The position numbers and the translations under genes were made by a program. From Thermodesulfobacteriota bacterium (lineage in GTDB: Bacteria > Desulfobacterota > Dissulfuribacteria > Dissulfuribacterales > UBA3076): a stretch of 7,753 nucleotides of DNA. Position 1 is the stretch's first letter, and the number at the start of each line of letters is the position of its first letter. The DNA lies in the NCBI GenBank assembly GCA_003645605.1, contig QNAY01000052.1:1-7753 (forward strand), read 5' to 3'. Of the stretch, positions 1 to 6,272 are shown piece after piece. The notes under the pieces are model-generated. The model ran no database searches and was not told where the DNA came from. It saw nothing but the letters and a program-made list of their open reading frames with translations.

Positions 1-1
1 A

Positions 2-1348
2 AAAACAGATGTGCTTGTAATCGGAGGGAGTGCAGCAGGTATTGTGGCTGCAAGGACCGCAAAATCTTTTTATCCTGACAAGGAAGTTGTGGTGATAAGA
101 AAGGAGGCAAAGGTTCTTGTGCCTTGCGGGATTCCGTATATATTCGGCACGCTTAAATCAAGTGATAAAAATGTCATACCTGATGCTCCCCTGGAAAATA
201 CAGGTGTAAAAATTCAAATAGGTGAAGTTGAAAAAATTGATACGGAGAACAAAACCTGTAAGACCGTAGACGGTAAAGAAACCAGCTTTGAAAAACTTAT
301 TATAGCAACAGGCTCAACGCCTGCTGTGCCTGGATGGTTGAAAGGAGCTGATCTTGAAAATGTTTTTTTAATACCAAAAGATAAAAAATATCTGGATGGT
401 GTTAAGGAAAAACTTGACGGATGTAAAAACATTGCTGTCATAGGCGGCGGTTTTATCGGTGTTGAGGTCGCTGACGAACTTGGGAAACTGGACAAAAATG
501 TGACTATAGTTGAACTTTTGCCTCATATTTTATCCCTTGCTTTTGATGGGGAACTCGCGATTCAAGCTGAGGAAACTCTTATATCGAGAGGAATCAACAT
601 AAAGGCAGGAAGCGGTGTTAAAGAAATTTTGGGAGATAAAAAAGCTGCCGGAGTCCTGTTAAATAACGACGAAAAAATCGATGTGGATGCTGTGGTCTTA
701 TCCACTGGATATAGACCAAACACAGCTTTTGCGGAAAAATCGGGCCTGGAACTCAATGATATGGGCTTTATCAGGGTGGATGAATATATGCGCACGGAAA
801 AAAATACTGATATTTTTGCTGTGGGCGATTGTGCTGCAAAATATGATTTTCTCTTGAGAAGAAAGACAGGACTTATGCTTGCTTCAACAGCATGCGTGGA
901 AGCAAGAATTGCCGGTATGAATCTATATAATATAGCCTTTATGAAGACATTTAATGGGACGATTCCGATATTTTGTACTGCCATAGGAGATACGGCTTTT
1001 GGTGCAGCAGGCATAACTGAAAATCAGGCAAAAAAAGAGGGCTTTGATGTAGTAACAGGGACTTTTGAAGGAATTTTCAAACATCCAGGAACATTACCCG
1101 GGGCCGAAAAACAGGTTATAAAGCTTATAGCCAGCCGCAAATCCGGTTTGTTGCTCGGCGGTTCGGTTATCGGCGGAGGAGGCACAGGCGAACTTATCAA
1201 TTTTATCAGCATTATCATCCAGAATAGGATGACTGTTTATTCTGCGCTCACAGCACAGATCGGAACTCATCCGCTCCTTACAGGATCACCGATCACATAT
1301 CCTTTTTTGATGGCAGTGGAAGTAGTAGTCAAAAAACTGAATCGCTGA
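2..1348 (+). CDS. FAD-dependent pyridine nucleotide-disulfide oxidoreductase (CoA-disulfide reductase/NADH oxidase type), 5' partial
   Basis: Flavoprotein predicted to pass electrons from NAD(P)H through FAD to a redox-active cysteine; the substrate is not evident (CoA disulfide, persulfide, polysulfide or oxygen are family options). The frame is open from base 2 (K-T-D before the GTG at 11), and family members normally begin a few residues earlier, so the true start lies outside the window. Counting from the GTG: FAD-binding Rossmann motif GGSAAG (residues 5-10), catalytic cysteine C39 in VPCGIPYIFG, NAD(P)-binding motif GGGFIG (145-150), the second FAD motif AVGD (270-273), then a C-terminal dimerisation domain. 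The visible 445 residues match the usual length. It is convergent with a selenocysteine-containing relative. There is no rhodanese domain fused at the C-terminus. Family assignment is firm, substrate is not. Confidence 0.93.
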   Translation, partial: KTDVLVIGGSAAGIVAARTAKSFYPDKEVVVIRKEAKVLVPCGIPYIFGTLKSSDKNVIPDAPLENTGVKIQIGEVEKIDTENKTCKTVDGKETSFEKLIIATGSTPAVPGWLKGADLENVFLIPKDKKYLDGVKEKLDGCKNIAVIGGGFIGVEVADELGKLDKNVTIVELLPHILSLAFDGELAIQAEETLISRGINIKAGSGVKEILGDKKAAGVLLNNDEKIDVDAVVLSTGYRPNTAFAEKSGLELNDMGFIRVDEYMRTEKNTDIFAVGDCAAKYDFLLRRKTGLMLASTACVEARIAGMNLYNIAFMKTFNGTIPIFCTAIGDTAFGAAGITENQAKKEGFDVVTGTFEGIFKHPGTLPGAEKQVIKLIASRKSGLLLGGSVIGGGGTGELINFISIIIQNRMTVYSALTAQIGTHPLLTGSPITYPFLMAVEVVVKKLNR

Positions 1349-1373
1349 TTGCAGAGAAGGACAGAAAACAAGA

Positions 1374-1447
1374 TTCACCACAGACTGCAGAGAACACATA
1401 AATTCAACAAAAAAGTTTTCTCTGTGTACTCCGCGATCTGTGGTGAA
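1374..1447. repeat. Long imperfect inverted repeat between convergent genes, probable bidirectional terminator
   Basis: The arms are 1374-1398 and 1423-1447 and match at 21 of 25 positions when one is reverse-complemented; the outer 11 bases (TTCACCACAGA / TCTGTGGTGAA) are perfect. The 24-nt centre holds an A-run (1409-1414) and TTTTCTC. It sits between the stops of two convergent genes (1348 and 1463), where a transcript from either side could fold into a long hairpin. No clean T-tract follows the stem on either strand, so intrinsic termination is an inference. The arm sequence has the look of a dispersed genomic repeat family; a genome-wide count would settle that. Confidence 0.7.
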
Positions 1448-1462
1448 TGCTTTTGTTTGTCT

Positions 1463-2821
1463 TTACTTTAATTTCTGTAGCGCTTGCTCCGCAGCGACTG
1501 TAATAGGTTCAAGGCTCGGTTCAGAGGAACAGTCGGGATTTCCCGCGCACATAAATGTGGTTAATTCAGGGATGGTTTTTTCACCCATGATCAGGGCATT
1601 GATCGTATCGATCTCCTTCACAGGTGCACCACAATCACTGATAATCTGTCCACCCAGCAGCCTTTGAGTCTCTCTGTCAAAGACAAGCTTTAGGGTCCAG
1701 GGTTTGACACCTGGTATCATACCATGCTTACTTCTGGAATTTACTACAGCGTTGACAGTTTCAAATCCCTCCTTTTGTGCCCGATTATCTGTCAAGCCTG
1801 TAGCAGCTATATATTTGTCAAAGATTCTGACCGCAGAGTTGTTTAATACTCCTGGAAATTCAATTTCATATCCTGCCAGTCTTTTGGCTGCAAGACGTCC
1901 TTGAATAACTGAAGGGCCACGCAGTAGCGAAGATGTCGGTTTTTTGGTCACAAAATGAATTTTTTCAACGCAATCTCCACCTGCAAGGATATCCGGATTT
2001 GATGTTTCCAGATATTTATTCACCTTGACGCCGAACTTTCCAAGTTCGAGGTTCATATCCTTTGCCAATTCCAGATTCGGCCTTGCACCCACTGAAACCA
2101 TGACTATATCTGCATCGATTTTTTCGCCGGTTTCAAGTTCCACGCCTGTAACTATTCCATTCCGGCCCAGAATCCTTGTAGCCCTGGACTCCATCTTCAT
2201 ATTGAGGCCCTTCTCAACCATGCGCTCCTGTATCTTGATCGCCATGTCCGCATCAAGCATAAGGGCTAGAGGGGGTCCTAAAGTCATATACTTAATAATT
2301 GTTAAATTGTAGTAATCCGGTTTGCTTTCCGAAAGCAATGCCGCCAGTTCAAGATTAATAAATCCTGTTCCTATGAAAACAAGGTTTTTGGCCTTTTTCT
2401 CTTCCATAAAACTTGTTATTCTTTCTGCATCCGGTACGCCTCTTAAAGTGAATACTCCCTCAAGGTCAACCCCTTCAAATTCAGGTATCACTTGGTTTGC
2501 CCCGGTTCCTAGGATGATCTTGTCATAATCAATAGAAGTGCTATTTGATAACTCGACTATCTTTTTTTCAGTATCCACGTGGGTTACTTCTGTAATAATG
2601 TCAGTAATACCTGCTTTTTTGAACATAGCACCCGGATTTGTAATGGAATCAACAGTGGCCAGACCGGCCACAACATGAGGCAAAGCTCACCTAACGATAA
2701 AACGTTCTTCTTTCCGAATAATGGTTACATCAACATCCGGCATAAGTTTCTTTGCCAACATTGCGGCAGGACCGCCAGCACCGCCACAGCCAATAACTAC
2801 CAGTTTTTCACCCTTTTCCAT
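1463..2821 (-). CDS. Selenocysteine-containing FAD-dependent pyridine nucleotide-disulfide oxidoreductase
   Basis: Predicted flavoprotein disulfide/persulfide reductase of 452 residues in which the catalytic cysteine is replaced by selenocysteine. The ATG at 2821 has a GGGAGG ribosome binding site 7 nt upstream. The first 44 codons give an FAD-binding N-terminus (VVIGCGGAGG, residues 8-17, then RKEERFIVR). Codon 45 is an in-frame TGA, and the frame continues as ALPHVVAGLATV, so the motif reads R-U-A-L-P-H, equivalent to PCGIPY in the neighbour. Further motifs are GTGFIN (151-156; the last glycine of the NAD-binding GxGxxG is Asn), the second FAD motif GGDC (281-284), and a C-terminal C425-x5-C431 pair. 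A SECIS-like hairpin follows the TGA. Standard gene callers would start at the TTG at 2683 and lose the FAD motif and active site. A nonsense mutation or base error is the alternative, but is unlikely given the exact position and the hairpin. Confidence 0.92.
2655..2671 (-). promoter_or_regulatory. Bacterial SECIS element (apical hairpin)
   Basis: Starting 15 nt after the UGA, the mRNA can form a perfect 6-bp stem with a 5-nt loop: GUGGCC-GGUCU-GGCCAC. Bacterial SECIS elements lie directly downstream of the UGA inside the coding region, with a small apical loop carrying conserved G residues roughly 16-37 nt after it; here the loop begins 22 nt after. From memory, the GGUCU loop is the same as in the formate dehydrogenase SECIS hairpins of E. 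coli (fdhF) and Moorella, which bind the elongation factor SelB. Weaker U-U and G-U pairing could extend the lower stem. Confidence 0.88.
2687..2689 (-). other. In-frame UGA read as selenocysteine (codon 45)
   Basis: The codon series around it on the minus strand is ATC GTT AGG TGA GCT TTG CCT CAT (I V R U A L P H). Both sides are in one frame and both match the family: FAD-binding N-terminus before, disulfide-oxidoreductase body after. In the convergent homologue the aligned residue is the catalytic cysteine (TGC at 125-127). A UGA at the one position where Sec could replace a redox Cys is the classic sign of a selenoprotein. Confidence 0.9.
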
Positions 2822-2828
2822 AATTTTT

Positions 2829-2834
2829 CCTCCC
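2829..2834 (-). promoter_or_regulatory. Ribosome binding site that fixes the selenoprotein start
   Basis: GGGAGG on the minus strand lies 7 nt before the ATG at 2821. No comparable site lies before the alternative TTG at 2683. This shows that translation is set up to begin upstream of the TGA. Confidence 0.85.
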
Positions 2835-3103
2835 GTGTTATAAGGTAGACCCCATTGTCAAGAACAAAAACTGTATAAAGTAAATTTCTGGGATGGTTCC
2901 CTATTATGTGATAGCTGAATGAGTTATTTGTGGATTATAATGACAGCATAATTGCCTATGTTGAGTTGCGGCCATGCATCCTGTTGGAACAATCCAGCAA
3001 GTAACATACAAAAATGCAAATATAGCTTCCACAAAGAGGCATCCTTCATATTATCCCACAAATAGTTTACACTTTGTTGATTTTGTATTTTGGTAGCCGA
3101 TTT

Positions 3104-3129
3104 GTTGGGCACGCTACGCTTTGCCCAAC
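3104..3129. repeat. Perfect 8-bp hairpin inside the MITE-like element
   Basis: GTTGGGCA (3104-3111) and TGCCCAAC (3122-3129) pair around a 10-nt loop, CGCTACGCTT. It is part of the interior of the 352-bp element and resembles short palindromic dispersed repeats. No function can be assigned. Confidence 0.7.
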
Positions 3130-3137
3130 TACAATAG

Positions 3138-3189
3138 CATTCATTTCGACAATATACGCTTTTTCGAAAAAAGCGTAAACTGATGAATG
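3138..3189. repeat. Nested hairpin inside the MITE-like element
   Basis: An outer pair, CATTCAT (3138-3144) and ATGAATG (3183-3189), encloses an inner near-perfect palindrome at 3155-3177 (TACGCTTTTT, then CG, then AAAAAAGCGTA, with one unpaired A). Two nested stems next to the 3104-3129 hairpin make the right half of the element highly structured in single-stranded form. Confidence 0.65.
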
Positions 3190-3391
3190 AAGGACGCCCA
3201 CAAATATTTCCTATATATCACAGCGTAGGGAACCATCCCATTTTTCTGTATTTTTGAATAGCATGTTGTCATCAAAAATGCAAAAAACATCCGGCCGGAA
3301 ACTTCAAATCTGGTACCCATGGCCGGAGTCGGATAGGGCCCAATGCCATAAAAGTATAAAAAATCCGGCAGCCTTCATATCATGCCAAAAA

Positions 3392-3416
3392 TTTCTGATA
3401 TTACTGCTATCAGAAA
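3392..3416. terminator. Perfect 9-bp hairpin, possible leftward terminator
   Basis: TTTCTGATA (3392-3400) and TATCAGAAA (3408-3416) pair perfectly around a 7-nt loop. On the minus strand the stem is followed by a short T-run (ATTTTTGG), giving an AT-rich terminator-like shape for leftward transcription; on the plus strand no T-tract follows. There is no obvious leftward gene to terminate, so the role is open. Confidence 0.4.
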
Positions 3417-3439
3417 AGATCATACGCTCAAAAAAACTA

Positions 3440-3468
3440 TTGACAAAATACCAAACCGGACATATTTT
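3440..3468 (+). promoter_or_regulatory. Candidate sigma70 promoter (distal)
   Basis: TTGACA at 3440-3445, a 17-bp spacer, then TATTTT at 3463-3468. The -35 box is a perfect consensus and the spacing is ideal. The first gene it could serve starts at 3841, leaving a leader of about 365 nt, so it may be a distal operon promoter, drive a small RNA, or be a chance match in AT-rich DNA. Confidence 0.45.
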
Positions 3469-3598
3469 ACAAATTATTATAGAGACTAGTTTGCAATTAA
3501 TTAAAGCAGACTTTCCTTTAACCAGCTTCCTGATTTGGAACCTCTTAAGAAAAAATTGTGTAATTTAACTACATTATGAATATTTACCTATAGTTATA

Positions 3599-3633
3599 AG
3601 AATCATAGATTTTTATAAATGAGAATCATATTT
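3599..3633 (+). promoter_or_regulatory. AGAATCATA direct repeats with a Fur-box-like sequence
   Basis: AGAATCATA occurs at 3599-3607 and 3622-3630, 23 bp apart, near two helical turns. The second copy lies within 3615-3633 (ATAAATGAGAATCATATTT), which matches 12 of 19 positions of the classical Fur consensus, including the central AATGA.AATCAT. It lies upstream of the operon for iron-sulfur ATPases, where iron-responsive control would make sense. The region is AT-rich, so chance matches are possible; the binding protein is inferred. Confidence 0.4.
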
Positions 3634-3708
3634 AATAAAATCTGACTTTATTTTTTATAAATTATATGAAATAAAATATAAAAAAATCCCGCAAATCTTA
3701 TGTCGCCA

Positions 3709-3737
3709 TTGAATAAAATCTGAAAAAGTAATATAGA
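3709..3737 (+). promoter_or_regulatory. Candidate sigma70 promoter (proximal) for the NifX/MinD/Mrp operon
   Basis: TTGAAT at 3709-3714, a 17-bp spacer, then TATAGA at 3732-3737. Each box matches consensus at 4 of 6. A start near 3744 would give a leader of about 95 nt before the ATG at 3841. This is the better placed of the two candidate promoters, about 75 bp downstream of the Fur-like site. Confidence 0.45.
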
Positions 3738-3840
3738 AGAACGGCTCTGAGCTAAGTCGCAGGAAAGTAACACCTTTATTGAAAAAATGTACACAACAGA
3801 TACGAAAAATTATTGCCAAAAATAAAAAGGAGAAAATCAT

Positions 3841-4434
3841 ATGAAAATCGCGATCAGTGCAACTGGAAAAGACCTGGACTCTGCAATAGACCCCAGGTTT
3901 GGCAGAGCCGGCTATTTTATAATAGCGGACACGGAATCAGGAAACATTGTCAACGTTATCGATAACTTGGCAGCCCAGAATGCCGCCCAGGGAGCAGGTA
4001 TTAATGCCGCCACTCTTGTAGCCGGATCAGGTGCTCAGACGGTCTTGACAGGACAAATAGGACCAAAGGCCTTTGAAGTTCTTCAGGCTAGTGGAATCAA
4101 AATGATCTCAAACGTAAGCGGAACTGTCGGGGAAGCTATAGAACAGTATAGAAAGGGGACGATTTCATCACCGGACAAAGGTCCCAGTGCTGCGGCAAAT
4201 TCAGGCAAAACCTTTGATCCATCGTTTGGAGGCCGCGGCATGGGAGGCGGCGGCCGTGGAATGGGTGGCGGAGGCAGAGGTCGTGGAATCGGCGGCGGAG
4301 GTCGTGGAATGGGAGGAGGATGCAAAGGTCGTGGAATCGGCGGCGGCGGTCGCGGAATGGGCGGAGGAGGCGGCGGCGGAATGGGCGGCGGTAGCGGAAT
4401 GGGCAGTGGCATGGGCGAAGACTCAGAAAGTTAA
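3841..4434 (+). CDS. NifX/NafY-like (dinitrogenase Fe-Mo cofactor biosynthesis superfamily) protein with Gly-Arg-Met-rich tail
   Basis: Small metal-sulfur-cluster carrier-type protein, 197 residues. Residues 1-110 form the RNase-H-like NifX/NifB-C/NafY fold: MKIAISATGKDLDSAIDPRFGR start, the FIIAD strand, then GAGINAATLVAGSGAQTVLTG and a helix ending near EQYRKG. Orange protein (ORP) of Desulfovibrio, which carries a Mo-Cu-S cluster, belongs to this superfamily. From about residue 130 the protein becomes a low-complexity GRGMGGGG tail of roughly 60 residues containing one cysteine (C161) and ending in the acidic EDSES. The ribosome binding site AAGGAG lies 8 nt before the ATG. It is the first gene of the operon, 35 nt before a MinD-type ATPase. 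Superfamily is firm; bound metal and tail function are unknown. Confidence 0.9.
   Translation: MKIAISATGKDLDSAIDPRFGRAGYFIIADTESGNIVNVIDNLAAQNAAQGAGINAATLVAGSGAQTVLTGQIGPKAFEVLQASGIKMISNVSGTVGEAIEQYRKGTISSPDKGPSAAANSGKTFDPSFGGRGMGGGGRGMGGGGRGRGIGGGGRGMGGGCKGRGIGGGGRGMGGGGGGGMGGGSGMGSGMGEDSES
4228..4416 (+). repeat. In-frame degenerate tandem repeat coding the Gly-rich tail
   Basis: The DNA is built of variants of GGTCGTGGAATGGGCGGCGG, giving repeated G-R-G-[MI]-G-G-G-G. Copies differ mostly at third positions and by small in-frame indels, with one interruption (TGCAAA, Cys-Lys, 4321-4326). The repetition makes the tail prone to length change between strains. The long minus-strand reading frames opposite it, rich in Pro and Arg, are shadows. 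Confidence 0.85.
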
Positions 4435-4469
4435 GGCTCTTAAGGACAGATAAGAATAAGGAAATTATT

Positions 4470-5303
4470 ATGAAACTTGCAGTGGCAAGTGGAAAGGGTG
4501 GGACCGGCAAGACTACAGTCTCAGTAAGCCTGGCTTTGGCAGCTAAGGGACCTGTTCAGCTCCTGGACTGCGATGTGGAGGAACCAAATGCCCACATCTT
4601 TTTTAGCCCTTCGATCGAACAAAAAAATCGATGCACTCTCACCATCCCATCTGTAATTGAGAGCAATTGCACATATTGCGGCAAGTGCCGTGACATATGC
4701 AGATTTAATGCTATTACGGTTTTTAATAAAATTATAATGACCTTCCCTGAACTTTGCCACTCCTGCCGGGGCTGCTTTCTGATCTGCCCTGAGGATGCTC
4801 TGGCTGAAACAGAACGGGAGATCGGGTTTGTCGAAAAAGGCCATGCCAACGGAATATCCTTTGTGCAAGGCACATTAAGGATAGGCGAAGCCATGTCCCC
4901 GCCTCTCATAAAGGCAGTAAAGGCAGAGGCGGAAACCTCGTCCGAATGCCTGGTTATTCTGGATTCGCCGCCGGGCACCTCATGCCCGGTGATCGCCACT
5001 GTGAATGATGCAGACTATACATTGCTTGTTACCGAACCCACGCCCTTTGGCCTCTATGACCTCAAACTGGCAGTGGGAATGCTCAGAAAGCTCAAGCGGT
5101 CCTTTGGTGTAATCCTTAACCGCTCAGACTTGGGAAATGGAGATGTTGGGACGTGGTGCAGACAGGAAAATATACCTATACATCTAAATATCCCATTTGA
5201 CCGTAGGATTGCCGAAGGTTACGCCAGAGGAGAGCCCCTTATTGTAAGCCGGCCGGACCTGCGCAGCAGCTTTGAGTCCTTACTGGAGGAACTTGTACAA
5301 TGA
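4470..5303 (+). CDS. MinD/ParA-type P-loop ATPase with inserted 2x[4Fe-4S] ferredoxin domain (first copy)
   Basis: Cytoplasmic ATPase of 277 residues, of the kind thought to help build or deliver metal-sulfur clusters. The deviant Walker A motif is at residues 8-15 (GKGGTGKT), with Walker A' at LLDCDVEEPN (31-40). A ferredoxin domain is inserted after it: C67-x2-C70-x2-C73-x3-C77 and C96-x2-C99-x2-C102-x3-C106, enough for two [4Fe-4S] clusters. Walker B is LVILDSPPG with D165, then LLVTEPTPFGLYDL. AAGGA lies 7 nt before the ATG. Its 3' end overlaps the next gene by 4 bp (ATGA), implying translational coupling. It is homologous to the paired ATPases of the Desulfovibrio ORP cluster (DVU2103/DVU2104 type). 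Partner and cargo are inferred from context. Confidence 0.93.
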   Translation: MKLAVASGKGGTGKTTVSVSLALAAKGPVQLLDCDVEEPNAHIFFSPSIEQKNRCTLTIPSVIESNCTYCGKCRDICRFNAITVFNKIIMTFPELCHSCRGCFLICPEDALAETEREIGFVEKGHANGISFVQGTLRIGEAMSPPLIKAVKAEAETSSECLVILDSPPGTSCPVIATVNDADYTLLVTEPTPFGLYDLKLAVGMLRKLKRSFGVILNRSDLGNGDVGTWCRQENIPIHLNIPFDRRIAEGYARGEPLIVSRPDLRSSFESLLEELVQ

Positions 5304-6181
5304 GGGAAATCCTGATCTTGAGCGGTAAAGGAGGCACCGGGAAAACTACGGTGGTTGGTTCTCTGGCAGCGCTCGTACCCAATACAGTCCTGGCTGACTG
5401 TGACGTAGATGCCGCAGATCTGCACCTGCTGCTTAATCCAAAAATCAAAAAGGAAACAGAGTTCTGGTCCGGTGTAACCGCAGAAGTGGATCCATCATTG
5501 TGTACGGCATGCGGGATCTGTGAAGAAATTTGTCAGTTTGATGCAATAACAACCCTCGAATCAGCGGAGGTTGATCCCCTGTCCTGTGAAGGATGCGGAG
5601 TCTGTGCTGAATTTTGCCCGGAAGAGGCCATAAACCTCAAGGACAATCTATGCGGTTCATGGTTTATTTCAGATACTGATTACGGGCCAATGGTCCATGC
5701 TCAACTCGGCATGGGGGAAGAAAATTCAGGAAAGCTGGTCAGCCTGGTAAAAAAAGAGACCAGGGCCATTGCTGAGGAAATAAAGGCCGATTGGATACTG
5801 GTTGATGGATCACCCGGCATCGGCTGTCCTGTGATAGCATCTCTTGCCGGCGCTGACCTGATACTCGTAGTTACAGAACCGACGACATCCGGACTCCATG
5901 ACCTCAACCGCGTGGTAGATCTTGCGGAACACTTTAAGCTCCCTACATGCGTATGTATAAATAAATCAGACCTGAACCGGGAAGTTGCAGAAAAAATCCA
6001 GGAGACCTGTTTAAAAAGACAAATTTCCATGTTGGGTCTGATTCCCTTTGATCCCGAGGCCGTGTCAAGCGTGGTTGCGGGCAGACCCCTGGTAGAAAAC
6101 TCAGACGGACCGGGTGCTATGGCTATAAGAGAAATTTGGAAAAAATTAGAAAAGATTGCCCTTAATCAGAAGAAAAAGTAA
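5300..6181 (+). CDS. MinD/ParA-type P-loop ATPase with inserted 2x[4Fe-4S] ferredoxin domain (second copy)
   Basis: Paralogue of the preceding gene with the same architecture, 293 residues. Walker A GKGGTGKT (9-16), Walker A' VLADCDVDAADL (30-41), ferredoxin cysteines C68/71/74/78 and C96/99/102/106, Walker B WILVDGSPG with D169, then LVVTEPTTSGLHDL. GGAGG lies 10 nt before the ATG, inside the end of the upstream gene, and the start overlaps that gene's stop (ATGA). The two ATPases probably act as a heterodimer, since MinD-family proteins work as dimers and the genes are coupled; this is inference. The divergence of the sequences shows an old duplication, not a recent tandem copy. A 106-nt gap to the next gene holds a weak hairpin (TATCC/GGATA, 6199-6215). 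Confidence 0.93.
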   Translation: MREILILSGKGGTGKTTVVGSLAALVPNTVLADCDVDAADLHLLLNPKIKKETEFWSGVTAEVDPSLCTACGICEEICQFDAITTLESAEVDPLSCEGCGVCAEFCPEEAINLKDNLCGSWFISDTDYGPMVHAQLGMGEENSGKLVSLVKKETRAIAEEIKADWILVDGSPGIGCPVIASLAGADLILVVTEPTTSGLHDLNRVVDLAEHFKLPTCVCINKSDLNREVAEKIQETCLKRQISMLGLIPFDPEAVSSVVAGRPLVENSDGPGAMAIREIWKKLEKIALNQKKK

Positions 6182-6272
6182 AAGTGCATGGTGCAAAATA
6201 TCCGTTAATAGGATAAATTAGTCATCATGTTTAACTGTGGCTGCAGGATTTTGGCCAAAAGAATTAAATTAT

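Larger units (their letters stand above)
2889..3240. mobile_element. MITE-like element of 352 bp with terminal inverted repeats
   Basis: The ends are inverted copies: 2889-2913 and 3216-3240 match at 22 of 25 positions, and the outer 15 (TGGGATGGTTCCCTA) are perfect. A second inverted pair, ATTTGTGG (2926-2933) and CCACAAAT (3198-3205), lies at nearly equal distance from each end (37 and 35 nt), so the ends are related over about 45 bp. The interior has further hairpins but no recognisable transposase, which fits a non-autonomous element. A short minus-strand reading frame (2924-3112) has a hydrophobic stretch but no family I recognise. No clean target-site duplication is visible in the flanks (…AAATTTC left, TTTTTCTG right), so the exact borders are uncertain. 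Confidence 0.72.
3241..3840. other. 600-bp gene-free regulatory stretch upstream of the NifX/MinD/Mrp operon
   Basis: No convincing coding region. An open frame at 3254-3568 has no ribosome binding site and a low-complexity, Lys/Ile/Leu-rich product unlike any family I know. The left third (3290-3370) is GC-richer, with an inverted TCCGGCC/GGCCGGA pair (3290-3296, 3321-3327), and may be a remnant of another element. The rest is AT-rich and holds a hairpin, two promoter-like sequences and the AGAATCATA repeats listed separately. I could not match it to a known riboswitch and saw no sigma54 (-24/-12) site. Confidence 0.6.

Noticed and set aside
1463..2683. A 406-residue oxidoreductase starting at the TTG at 2683
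   Set aside because: It has no ribosome binding site and lacks the FAD-binding N-terminus and active site, which are encoded in the same frame upstream of the TGA.
2687..2689. The TGA as a nonsense mutation making a pseudogene
   Set aside because: It falls exactly on the catalytic Cys position, is followed by a SECIS-type hairpin, and the rest of the gene is intact.
2837..2861. TTGACA and TATAAC on the minus strand as promoter of the selenoprotein gene
   Set aside because: The spacer is only 13 bp, and the -10 box would lie almost on the ribosome binding site; probably not a standard promoter.
2924..3112. 62-residue minus-strand reading frame
   Set aside because: It lies within the MITE-like element, has no recognisable family and no clear ribosome binding site.
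3254..3568. 104-residue plus-strand reading frame
   Set aside because: No ribosome binding site, no recognisable domain, and it runs across a hairpin and a promoter-like sequence.
3241..3840. Sigma54 promoter or known riboswitch upstream of the operon
   Set aside because: No GG-N10-GC site of good quality was found, and the leader did not match riboswitch cores I could recall.
4228..4416. CRISPR-like repeat array
   Set aside because: The repeats are in-frame, contiguous and without unique spacers; they code for a protein tail.
4083..4510. Pro/Arg-rich minus-strand reading frames opposite the Gly-rich tail
   Set aside because: They are shadows of the GC-rich repeat coding for the Gly tail.
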